This document shows positions 1-5,614 of a stretch of 5,614 nt of DNA, piece by piece (the stretch's first letter is position 1; each line of letters begins with the position of its first letter). The stretch lies in NCBI GenBank assembly GCA_016209665.1, contig JACQVT010000597.1, positions 1-5,614 on the forward strand, written 5' to 3'. The notes beneath the pieces were generated by a model. The model was not told where the DNA came from. It worked only from the letters and a program-made list of their open reading frames with translations, and did not search any database. A program made the position numbers and the translations under genes. The DNA is from Planctomycetota bacterium. GTDB taxonomy: Bacteria; Planctomycetota; Phycisphaerae; UBA1845; PWPN01.

Positions 1-139
1 CGGTTGGGGCAGCGCTTGGCGAAGGGCTCTGTGCATTCGCCCTGGGAGGCAGGCCGTCTCTGGCCTTCGGCAGGATGAACACCACCGCAAAGACAGCGGC
101 GGTAGCACCGATCGTGATGAGCGTGTAGTGACGTTTCAA
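1..139 (-). CDS. Probable RND periplasmic adaptor (membrane fusion protein), N-terminal 46 codons, cut by window edge
   Basis: The minus strand reads open from a TTG at 139-137 to the window edge. The peptide begins [17 protein letters not shown]: two basic residues, a hydrophobic stretch at about residues 6-23, then a Pro/Ala/Ser-rich stretch (about 24-46). This is the profile of a signal peptide or N-terminal membrane anchor followed by a flexible linker. The start is chosen because an excellent Shine-Dalgarno AAGGAGGT (152-145) lies 5 nt upstream, and because the TTG overlaps the TGA stop of the RND permease by two bases (sequence ATTGA), which suggests translational coupling. No in-frame ATG is available. 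RND permeases are commonly co-transcribed with a HlyD/AcrA-type adaptor that has just such an N-terminus, so that is the best guess. However, the barrel-sandwich and hairpin domains lie outside the window. An outer-membrane factor, another exported protein or a lipoprotein-like protein cannot be excluded. The gene itself is well supported; its function is inferred from position. Confidence 0.66.
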   Translation of the reverse strand, partial: MKRHYTLITIGATAAVFAVVFILPKARDGLPPRANAQSPSPSAAPT

Positions 140-3100
140 TGAGTACCTCCTTCGGAAGCGCTAACGTCATGGAATACGCTGTGTGGATCGTCAGGATCGT
201 ACGACGCGGACCGGGCCGGGCGGCGGCCCTGCACGATCGCGAATACCGACGGCAGGATCAGCAAGGTGGCCATCGTGGCGGCGGCGAGCCCGCCGATGAC
301 CGCCCGTCCCAGCGGCGCGACCTGCTGGCCGCTTTCTCCCAGGCCCAGGGCCATGGGAATCATGCCCGCGATCATCGCGGCGCTGGTCATCAGGATGGGT
401 CGCAGCCGTCCCTGGGCTCCCTGGACGGCGGCAACGTCGGAGGCGGCGCCGGCCATGCGGCCGCGCTCGGCGAACGTCACCAGCAGAATTGCATTGGCGA
501 CCGCCACGCCCACCGCCATGATCGTGCCCATGAACGACTCGACGTTGACTGTCGTGCCTGTCAGGAACAGCATCACGACCACCCCGGCGAGCACGGCGGG
601 CACCGTGGAGACGACCGCCACCGCCAGCCGCACCGACTGGAAATACCCTGCCAACAGCAGCAGGATGACCACGATGGCCAGAACCAGCCCCGTACTCAGC
701 CCGCCCAGCATCTCTTGCAGCGGCGGAATCTGCCCGCGAACGCTGACCGTTGCCCCGGCCGGCGGATCGCCCGTCTCGCGGATCGCCTTCGTCACCCGGG
801 CGCTGACGCCCCCGAGGTCCTCGCCGCTGACGTTGGCCGTGATCGTGATCATCCGCTGCATGTTGTAGCGGTCGAACTCGCCCGGCATCGTGTTCCAGTC
901 CACCCGGGCCACGTCGCGCAGCAGCACCTGGCGATCCTGCGTGCCCTTGACGGGGATGGTGCGGACGGCCTCGATGGATTCCATCTGCGCCCGGGGAATC
1001 TCGATCTGGACCTGATAGCCGATGCCGCTCTTGGGGTCGGCCCAGAAGTTGGGCACGACGAAACGGCTGGACGAGGTGGCGGCTACCATCGAGCGCGTCA
1101 CATCGCCCGCGTTGACCTGGCTCAAACCGGCCAACTGACGATCGATCTGGACGTCGATGGTGGGATAGCGCAGGGCCTGGGCGAACTGAACATCGCGGAG
1201 GCTGTCGATCTTCCCCAGTCGTTCGCGCAGCCTCTCGGCGTAGGCCCGGTTGGCGGTGAGGTCCGGACCGCTGACGGCGACCTCGATCGGGGTGGGCGAG
1301 CCGAAACTCATCACCGCGTTGATGATGTCGCCCGCCTCGAACGAGAACGTGACCTCGGGCATGGCGGCGGCGAGCCGGCCCCGCAGCCGTTCCTTGACTT
1401 CCTCGATCTTGAGGCCGCTGCCCCCGCGCAGCTCGACGCGGAGCATGGCCTCGTGCGGCCCGCCCATCCACAGATGCACGGTGTTGACCGGGTAGGCGGA
1501 CGGGATCAGGCCGACGTAGCCGAGCGATCGGCCGACCTGCCCGCCGGTTTCCTCGTCGATGACCGCCAGCGCACGGATGGCGTAGACCTCCGTCTGTTCG
1601 TAGCGCGTGCCGTCGGGCGCCCGCAGGCGAATCTGGAACTGACCCGAGTCGACGGTGGGGAAGATTTCCACGCCGAGCCGACGCCCGACCAGCCAGACGA
1701 CAAGCCCGGCGGCGGCCAGATACACGGCAACGGCCAACAGCCGTCGCCGTACGACGCCGCCGACCAGCCGCCCGTATTGGTGGTGGGCGCCCGAGAACTC
1801 GCCCTCGCTGGCATGGACCGCCGCCGGCCGCTCGCGGAACAGCCGCATGGTCATCACCGGCACGAACGTGCTCGACAACAGGTACGAGCCCATCATCGAG
1901 AAGCCCACCGCCAGCGACAGCGGCACGAACAACGCCCGAGCGGCGCCCACCATGAAGAACGACGGGATAAACACCGCCAGCACGCACAGCATGGCCAGCA
2001 GCCGCGGCACCGTCGTCTCGGTGCTGCCGTCGAGCGCGGCCCGGGCCAGCGGCTTGTGCCGGGCCATGTGGGTATGGATGTTCTCGATGGCCACGGTGGC
2101 CTCGTCGACCAGAATGCCCACCGCCAGAGCCAGGCCGCCCAACGTCATGATGTTGACCGTCTGGCCGGTCAGCCACAGAGCGAAAATCGCGGAGAACAGG
2201 GCCAGCGGGATGTTCAGCACCACGATCAGGGCGCTCCGCCAGTCGCGCAGGAACAGCAGCACCATCAACCCGGTCAGCACGGCGCCGAGCAGGCCCTCGA
2301 GGGCCAGACCCCGCATCGCCCGCGTGACGTAGGGCGACTGATCGAACTCGAAGCTGACGCGGATGTCGTCGGGAAGGGCGGCCTGCATCTTCGGCAAGGC
2401 GGCCTTGACGTTGTGAACGACGGATAGCGTCGAGGCATCAGCCCGCTTGGTGACGGCGATGTAGACGGTCTTGCGGCCGTCGACGAGGGCCGAGCCGAGC
2501 TGGACATCCGCCCCGTCCTCGACGGTGGCGATATCGCCGAGGTACACGCCCGGGTTGCCGTCGCGGATGGGGATGCGGGTCAGATCGCTGATGTCGGAGA
2601 CCACGGAGTTGATCCGCACCACCGGCATGAGCGTGCCGACCCAGGCGTTGCCCGAGGGGCTGATCAGGTTGCCCCGCGTCAGTGCGTCGACCACGTCGTC
2701 GGGCGTCATGCGCAGCGAATGCAGGCGATCCGGGTCGACGCGGGCTACGACGGTGCGGGCGCTGCCGCCGAACGGCGGCGGGGCCGACACGCCGGGCAGA
2801 CTGGCGAACATGGGCCGCACGCGGAACAGGGCCCGGTCCTGGATCTCCTTGATGCTGCGCGTCTCGCTCGACAGAACCAGGAAGCCGACGGGCACGCTGC
2901 CGGCGTCGAACCGCATCACGAACGGCGGCACCGTGCCCACCGGCATGAACGCCCGCGAGCGGTTGACGTAGGCGATGGTCTCGGCCATGGCCTGGGCCAT
3001 GTCCGTGCCGGGGTGGAAGTACAGCTTCATCAGGGCCGCGCCCTGGATGTTCTTCGACTCGACGTGCTCGATGCCCGAGATGTACAGGAAGTGGTACTCG

Positions 3101-3300
3101 TAGTAGTTGGTGATGAAGCCCTCCATCTGGGCCGGGTCCATGCCCCCGTAGGGCTGGGCGACGTAGATGATCGGCACGCCCATGTCGGGGAAGATGTCGA
3201 TGGCCATCCGCCGCAGCGACAGCACGGCGGCCAGAACGATACCCACCATGATGACCAGCACCGTCACCGGGCGGCGCATGGCGACTCGCGTAAGATTCAT
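136..3300 (-). CDS. RND-family efflux permease (AcrB/MexB-like inner-membrane pump)
   Basis: A full-length 1054-residue RND transporter, close to the usual 1020-1070. The start [16 protein letters not shown] is the typical RND N-terminus. Twelve membrane segments can be read in the expected pattern: TM1 about 11-30, TM2-6 about 333-483, TM7 about 519-538, TM8-12 about 866-1022. Two large periplasmic porter/docking loops lie at about 31-332 and 539-865. TM4 carries the relay motif [20 protein letters not shown] with D399/E400 where AcrB has two Asp. TM10 reads [10 protein letters not shown], so the AcrB lysine position is Ala. TM11 keeps RLRPILMTS. The protein should export toxic compounds by cation antiport, in a tripartite complex with an adaptor and an outer-membrane channel. 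The substrate cannot be read from the sequence. The motifs look more like the hydrophobe/amphiphile branch than the CusA metal branch, but the TM4/TM10 residues are not classical. A possible ribosome site, GAGGG (3315-3311), lies 10 nt before the ATG. The gene is divergent from padR and is followed with overlap by the probable adaptor gene. Confidence 0.95.
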   Translation of the reverse strand: MNLTRVAMRRPVTVLVIMVGIVLAAVLSLRRMAIDIFPDMGVPIIYVAQPYGGMDPAQMEGFITNYYEYHFLYISGIEHVESKNIQGAALMKLYFHPGTDMAQAMAETIAYVNRSRAFMPVGTVPPFVMRFDAGSVPVGFLVLSSETRSIKEIQDRALFRVRPMFASLPGVSAPPPFGGSARTVVARVDPDRLHSLRMTPDDVVDALTRGNLISPSGNAWVGTLMPVVRINSVVSDISDLTRIPIRDGNPGVYLGDIATVEDGADVQLGSALVDGRKTVYIAVTKRADASTLSVVHNVKAALPKMQAALPDDIRVSFEFDQSPYVTRAMRGLALEGLLGAVLTGLMVLLFLRDWRSALIVVLNIPLALFSAIFALWLTGQTVNIMTLGGLALAVGILVDEATVAIENIHTHMARHKPLARAALDGSTETTVPRLLAMLCVLAVFIPSFFMVGAARALFVPLSLAVGFSMMGSYLLSSTFVPVMTMRLFRERPAAVHASEGEFSGAHHQYGRLVGGVVRRRLLAVAVYLAAAGLVVWLVGRRLGVEIFPTVDSGQFQIRLRAPDGTRYEQTEVYAIRALAVIDEETGGQVGRSLGYVGLIPSAYPVNTVHLWMGGPHEAMLRVELRGGSGLKIEEVKERLRGRLAAAMPEVTFSFEAGDIINAVMSFGSPTPIEVAVSGPDLTANRAYAERLRERLGKIDSLRDVQFAQALRYPTIDVQIDRQLAGLSQVNAGDVTRSMVAATSSSRFVVPNFWADPKSGIGYQVQIEIPRAQMESIEAVRTIPVKGTQDRQVLLRDVARVDWNTMPGEFDRYNMQRMITITANVSGEDLGGVSARVTKAIRETGDPPAGATVSVRGQIPPLQEMLGGLSTGLVLAIVVILLLLAGYFQSVRLAVAVVSTVPAVLAGVVVMLFLTGTTVNVESFMGTIMAVGVAVANAILLVTFAERGRMAGAASDVAAVQGAQGRLRPILMTSAAMIAGMIPMALGLGESGQQVAPLGRAVIGGLAAATMATLLILPSVFAIVQGRRPARSASYDPDDPHSVFHDVSASEGGTH
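145..152 (-). promoter_or_regulatory. Strong Shine-Dalgarno site deciding a TTG start
   Basis: On the minus strand AAGGAGGT sits 5 nt before the TTG at 139-137, inside the last codons of the RND permease gene. It is a near-complete anti-16S match. It supports the TTG as a true initiation codon and suggests that the downstream partner is translated well despite its weak start codon. Confidence 0.75.
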
Positions 3301-3310
3301 CGAGAAGGGT

Positions 3311-3315
3311 CCCTC
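3311..3315 (-). promoter_or_regulatory. Likely ribosome binding site of the RND permease gene
   Basis: GAGGG on the minus strand lies 10 nt upstream of the ATG at 3300-3298. The spacing is a little long but it is the only purine-rich match near this start. The N-terminal protein pattern independently supports the start codon. Confidence 0.45.
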
Positions 3316-3320
3316 GTTGA

Positions 3321-3337
3321 CGGTTCGGCCCGAACCG
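3321..3337. promoter_or_regulatory. Perfect inverted repeat (8+1+8 bp), candidate operator or leader hairpin
   Basis: CGGTTCGG-C-CCGAACCG is a perfect palindrome with a single central base, in the intergenic region between the divergent permease and padR genes. It falls about 30-50 nt downstream of the predicted start of the pump transcript and 14 bp upstream of the padR -35. As DNA it has the size and symmetry of a site for a dimeric regulator. As RNA in the pump leader it could form a 7-bp stem with a 3-nt loop, ending just before the GAGGG ribosome site. Which role applies, and which protein would bind, is inference. Confidence 0.5.
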
Positions 3338-3351
3338 ACGCATACGGATGG

Positions 3352-3380
3352 TTGACCGGGCTGAAATCGCGGTGTATTAT
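3352..3380 (+). promoter_or_regulatory. Sigma70-type promoter for the padR-family gene
   Basis: On the plus strand: -35 TTGACC at 3352-3357, a 17-bp spacer, -10 TATTAT at 3375-3380, each five of six to consensus. Transcription should start near 3387, about 39 nt before the ATG at 3426. Its -10 covers almost the same bases as the -10 of the opposite-strand pump promoter (3376-3381), so polymerase cannot occupy both at once. Confidence 0.68.
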
Positions 3381-3403
3381 AGGAACACGATGTCGATTGT
3401 CAA
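3376..3403 (-). promoter_or_regulatory. Consensus sigma70-type promoter for the RND pump operon
   Basis: Read on the minus strand: -35 TTGACA at 3403-3398, a 16-bp spacer, -10 TATAAT at 3381-3376. Both hexamers match the housekeeping consensus at all six positions, which is striking in such GC-rich surroundings. The transcript should start near 3369, giving a leader of about 69 nt that contains the 3321-3337 palindrome. Such a strong core promoter normally needs repression, and the adjacent divergent PadR gene is the obvious candidate repressor. Confidence 0.8.
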
Positions 3404-3404
3404 T
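3396..3404. promoter_or_regulatory. Short inverted repeat over the pump -35 element
   Basis: ATTG-T-CAAT is a 4+1+4 bp inverted repeat that overlaps the minus-strand -35 hexamer (3403-3398) and lies just downstream of the predicted padR transcription start. A regulator bound here would block the pump promoter and sit in the padR initial transcribed region. The repeat is short and could be accidental, since half of it is simply the -35 consensus. Confidence 0.25.
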
Positions 3405-3425
3405 AGCGAAAATCGAGTATTCACC

Positions 3426-3731
3426 ATGGACGACAAGGACCTTTACTCCGGGCTGATCCGCCTGCACATCCTGCATCACGCCTGCAAGGAACCCATTTTC
3501 GGTCTGGGCATGATCGAGGAACTGGCCCGCCACGGCTATCGCCTGAGCGCGGGGACGGCCTACCCGCTGCTGCACGGGCTGGAGCGCAAAGGGTACCTTC
3601 GCTCCTACGAGCAACGCCGCGGAAAGCACAGCCGGCGCATCTACAAAGCCACCCCCGCCGGCCGCAAGGCCCTGACGGCGGCCAAGGACAAGGTGCGGGA
3701 ACTCTTCGGCGAACTGTTCGAGGACGACTGA
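3426..3731 (+). CDS. PadR-family winged-helix transcriptional regulator (short type)
   Basis: A 101-residue protein beginning MDDKDLYSGLIRLHILHHA, the usual opening of short PadR regulators. The winged helix-turn-helix spans about residues 8-78. The helix segment GLGMIEELARHGYRLSAG is followed by the recognition-helix signature TAYPLLHGLERKGYL (about 44-58), where TLYPLLHRLE is the common form. A basic wing (RRGKHSRRIYKATPAGR, about 64-80) precedes a single C-terminal helix (about 78-99) that would form the dimer interface. The long C-terminal domain of larger PadR proteins is absent, which is normal for the short subfamily. The start at 3426 is chosen from the family pattern and because the predicted transcript begins near 3387. 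ATG 3390 has an upstream AGGAA but would be almost leaderless; ATG 3348 lies upstream of the promoter. PadR proteins usually repress neighbouring transport or stress genes and release on ligand binding. Here the divergent RND operon is the likely target, together with autoregulation. The ligand is unknown. Confidence 0.88.
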   Translation: MDDKDLYSGLIRLHILHHACKEPIFGLGMIEELARHGYRLSAGTAYPLLHGLERKGYLRSYEQRRGKHSRRIYKATPAGRKALTAAKDKVRELFGELFEDD

Positions 3732-3816
3732 GCCGTCCACACCAGCGTGGCCAGGCACTCCCTCTACTTGCCCCTCGGTCGCGACACCGGACCCGCCGGC
3801 TGGTCTGCTCTTCACC
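3732..3816. other. Convergent intergenic gap, no clear terminator
   Basis: These 85 bases separate the 3' ends of padR (plus) and the histidine kinase gene (minus). Only a weak CCAC/GTGG pair (3737-3740 with 3747-3750) and a few GCCGGC-type self-complementary bases are visible, with no T tract on either strand. No rho-independent terminator can be supported. Termination may be rho-dependent, or the transcripts may overlap. Confidence 0.5.
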
Positions 3817-5235
3817 TCAAGCCTCCTCCGATGCCGTTGCAGGCTGCTTGGCGGTGGGCAGCCGTACGGTCAGCGTCGTACCCTCGCCCGCCCCGCTCAT
3901 CACCGTGATCGTTCCGCCGTGCATCTCGACCCACTGCTTGGTGAGCGCCAGCCCGAGGCCCGCGCCGCCGAGCTTGCGCGATCTCGACGGGTCCACGCGA
4001 TAAAAGCGATCGAACAGATGCGGCAGGTGCTCCGCCGGGATGCCCGGGCCGGAATCCTGCACGCTGAACACCGCCTGGTCCTGTGCCGGCTCACATCGGA
4101 CGACGATGTCGTGCCCGCCGTACCGGATGGCGTTGTCCACCAGATTCAGCAAAACCTGCTCCAACAGCCGGCGGTCCCCGTTCAAGCGGCATGCCCCGTC
4201 GGAGCAGTGCACGGCCATGCGTTTCCCGGCGGCCTCGGCCTGCACCTTCATTCGTTCGGCCGCCGTCAAAGCCAACTCCTTTGGGTCGAGCCACTCCGAC
4301 TGAAGCGGGAATCGTCCGGCGTCCAACTGGGCCAGCGTGAGCAATCCTTCGAGCAATTGGATCAGCCGATCCAGTTCCTCCAGCGCGCTGCCGATGCACT
4401 CGGCGTGTTCCTCGGGCAGATCGCCGCGGAGGGCCACGGATTCAAGCTCGGTCCTGATGCTGGCCAACGGCGTTCGCATCTCGTGCGAGGCGTCGCTGGT
4501 GAACCGGCGGGCCTGAGCGAGTGCCGTGTGCAGCCTCTCGATCATGTCGTTCAAAGTGGTGGCCAGTTCGCCGATTTCGTCGTGAGGGTTGTACACGGCC
4601 AGTCGTTCCGCCAGGTTATCCGCCGTGATGCGCCGCGCCTTCCTGGTCATTCGCTGCAACGGACGCAGCAGCCGGCCGACCGTAAACCAGCTCAGGACGG
4701 CCGAAAGCACGAGGATCCCGCCGGCCGTCGGCACCATCAAGCGGATCAGGTCCCGCTGCTCGGCCTTGAGGCGATCCAGCGATGATGCGACGGAAATGAC
4801 GACCGGCTGGGTGTGGTGGCGGTCCACGCACCACGCGATGCGGTAGGGGCCCCGATCGGGCACCATCACCGAGGCAAATGCCGGCGCCTCGCTCGTTGCG
4901 TGGGCGGCATCCGGGGGCAGCGGGATACGGGTCGCATCCTCCGGCCGGTTGCAGTAGAGCACTTCTCCGCCCGGCGTGGTGATGCGGGCCACGGAATCCG
5001 CCCAAAGCGTTCCGGCCCGCCTTCGGCCGACGCTCAGGACCACGCGGCCGTCAACGAGATCGTAGCTGGCGACCAGGGCGTGCACCTTGTCGCTCAGGTT
5101 CCGGTCCTCCTCCGCCATGTGCTCCATGCTGAAGAACCCGTAGAGGGACACGGCGAAGACCACCGCCAGCAGTGCCTGCAGGGCCAGGAAGATGAACGTC
5201 AGTCGAGTGCGGATGTGCAGTGATCTCATGCTCAT
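3817..5235 (-). CDS. Membrane-bound sensor histidine kinase (HAMP-HisKA-HATPase), CusS/heavy-metal-sensor-like architecture
   Basis: A 472-residue two-component sensor. TM1 is at about 12-34, a periplasmic sensing region at about 36-164 and TM2 at about 165-187. HAMP follows (about 188-240, with RPLQRMTRKARRI and DEIGELATTLNDMI), then HisKA with SDASHEMRTPLASI, in which H251 is the phosphate acceptor. The ATPase domain (about 350-461) has an intact N box (NLVDNAIRYGG, N364/N368), G1 (DSGPGIP, D394), F box (FDRFYRVD) and G2 (GGAGLGLAL). All catalytic motifs are present, so it should be an active kinase. It starts one base after the response-regulator stop (TGA-C-ATG) and has no strong ribosome site, so translation is probably coupled. 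A second in-frame ATG two codons later (5229) is an alternative start. The architecture and length resemble CusS-type kinases of envelope or metal stress, but the sensing region is not conserved enough to name a signal. It has C95, C136 and the pair H140/H141 on the periplasmic side. Confidence 0.95.
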   Translation of the reverse strand: MSMRSLHIRTRLTFIFLALQALLAVVFAVSLYGFFSMEHMAEEDRNLSDKVHALVASYDLVDGRVVLSVGRRRAGTLWADSVARITTPGGEVLYCNRPEDATRIPLPPDAAHATSEAPAFASVMVPDRGPYRIAWCVDRHHTQPVVISVASSLDRLKAEQRDLIRLMVPTAGGILVLSAVLSWFTVGRLLRPLQRMTRKARRITADNLAERLAVYNPHDEIGELATTLNDMIERLHTALAQARRFTSDASHEMRTPLASIRTELESVALRGDLPEEHAECIGSALEELDRLIQLLEGLLTLAQLDAGRFPLQSEWLDPKELALTAAERMKVQAEAAGKRMAVHCSDGACRLNGDRRLLEQVLLNLVDNAIRYGGHDIVVRCEPAQDQAVFSVQDSGPGIPAEHLPHLFDRFYRVDPSRSRKLGGAGLGLALTKQWVEMHGGTITVMSGAGEGTTLTVRLPTAKQPATASEEA

Positions 5236-5236
5236 G

Positions 5237-5614
5237 TCAGGTTCGTAACTGGAAGCCCACGCCGCGAACGGTGCGGATCAGTCTCGAGCCGAATCCCTCG
5301 TCGATCTTGTGGCGCACATACGACATGTACACGTCGATGCTGTTGTTCAGGATTTCATGCGTCTCGCCCCAGACCTCCCGGCACAGCATGGCCCGCGTGA
5401 CCACTTGGCCCTTCGCCCGCAGCAGGCAGACCAGAATGCGGAACTCCTGCGGAGTCACATCGATCGGCCTTCCGGCGCGAGAAACCTTGCGCATCGCGAG
5501 GTCCACCGAGAGGTCGGCGGCAGTCAGTCGGAGCGCGTCATCCGGCTTGCCTCGCCGCCCAAACACCCGCACTCGGGCGAGCAGTTCCGGCAGCGCGAAA
5601 GGCTTGACCAGGTA
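5237..5614 (-). CDS. OmpR/PhoB-family response regulator, C-terminal 125 residues, cut by window edge
   Basis: The open frame reaches the right edge, starting YLVKPFALPELLARVRVFGRRG. This is the end of a receiver domain, with the invariant Lys of the KPF motif and the last receiver helix. The phosphorylated Asp lies outside the window. After a short linker comes a winged-helix DNA-binding domain: LTAADLSVDLAMRKVSRAG, then the VTPQEFRILVCLLRAKGQVVTR segment, then the recognition helix region NNSIDVYMSYVRHKID, and the closing IRTVRGVGFQL hairpin. These match the PhoB/CusR class. An internal GTG (5572) should not be taken as a start, because the upstream codons are clearly receiver sequence. The gene precedes the sensor kinase on the same strand with a 1-bp gap, so the two form a cognate operon whose promoter is off the right edge. 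Targets cannot be read here; the nearby RND operon is a possibility only. Confidence 0.95.
   Translation of the reverse strand, partial: YLVKPFALPELLARVRVFGRRGKPDDALRLTAADLSVDLAMRKVSRAGRPIDVTPQEFRILVCLLRAKGQVVTRAMLCREVWGETHEILNNSIDVYMSYVRHKIDEGFGSRLIRTVRGVGFQLRT

Noticed and set aside
191..2176. A 661-codon open frame on the minus strand in another frame of the RND gene
   Set aside because: Arg/Gly/Pro-rich shadow frame typical of GC-rich coding DNA; it has no membrane or domain features, whereas the overlapping frame has full RND motifs.
139..2427. A 762-codon open frame on the plus strand opposite the RND gene
   Set aside because: It is an exact antisense shadow of a clear RND gene in high-GC DNA. 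Its translation is a run of Gln/His/Arg/Asp/Gly-rich low-complexity sequence with no domain pattern, and it has no supporting promoter or ribosome site. Its length comes from the codon bias of the true gene.
3317..3345. A second plus-strand -35 like hexamer (TTGACG at 3317-3322)
   Set aside because: The sequence 17 bp downstream (GCATAC) is a poor -10, and the 3352-3380 promoter is much better. The repeated GTTGAC at 3316 and 3351 looks coincidental.
3297..3815. A 172-codon minus-strand frame over padR and both flanks
   Set aside because: It overlaps both the divergent promoter region and the convincing PadR coding sequence on the opposite strand, and shows no recognisable domain.
3732..3816. 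Possible bidirectional terminator between the convergent genes
   Set aside because: The best stems are four base pairs and no T tract follows on either strand.
3919..4785. A 288-codon plus-strand frame opposite the histidine kinase
   Set aside because: Antisense shadow of a kinase with every catalytic box intact; its His/Gln/Arg-rich translation resembles no family.
1..5614. CRISPR arrays, insertion sequences, tRNA or rRNA genes, integration sites
   Set aside because: No regularly spaced repeats, terminal inverted repeats with transposase, or tRNA/rRNA-like sequences were seen; nearly all of the window is occupied by the listed genes.

Overview
The window comes from a GC-rich bacterium. The genes have mostly G/C third codon positions, and an inner-membrane RND pump with a partner gene implies a double-membraned cell. 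The lineage cannot be fixed from this sequence. The style (short PadR regulator, RND pump, OmpR-type two-component pair, high GC) would fit a planctomycete, acidobacterium or proteobacterium, but that is only an impression.

Layout, left to right. Bases 1-139 (minus) hold the first 46 codons of a gene with an N-terminal signal/anchor segment. It starts at a TTG that overlaps the stop of the next gene and is preceded by a near-perfect Shine-Dalgarno sequence. It is most likely the periplasmic adaptor of the pump. Bases 136-3300 (minus) encode a full-length 1054-residue RND efflux permease. Bases 3301-3425 are a compact divergent control region. It holds a consensus sigma70-type promoter for the pump operon (TTGACA, 16 bp, TATAAT, minus strand), a second good promoter for the regulator on the plus strand (TTGACC, 17 bp, TATTAT), and an 8+1+8 bp perfect inverted repeat. 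The two promoters share the same -10 bases. Bases 3426-3731 (plus) encode a short PadR-family winged-helix regulator. Bases 3732-3816 are a convergent gap with no convincing terminator. Bases 3817-5235 (minus) encode a 472-residue membrane sensor histidine kinase. Bases 5237-5614 (minus) encode the C-terminal part of its OmpR/PhoB-type response regulator, which runs off the right edge.

How the parts may work together: the PadR protein is well placed to repress the pump-adaptor operon and itself through the shared promoter. The kinase and response regulator form a separate operon converging on padR and could be a second, envelope-sensing input, but nothing in the sequence proves that they control the pump. 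All the gene families are known. The most notable details are the shared -10 divergent promoter, the untypical residues in the pump's proton-relay region, and the TTG-started, overlapping partner gene.
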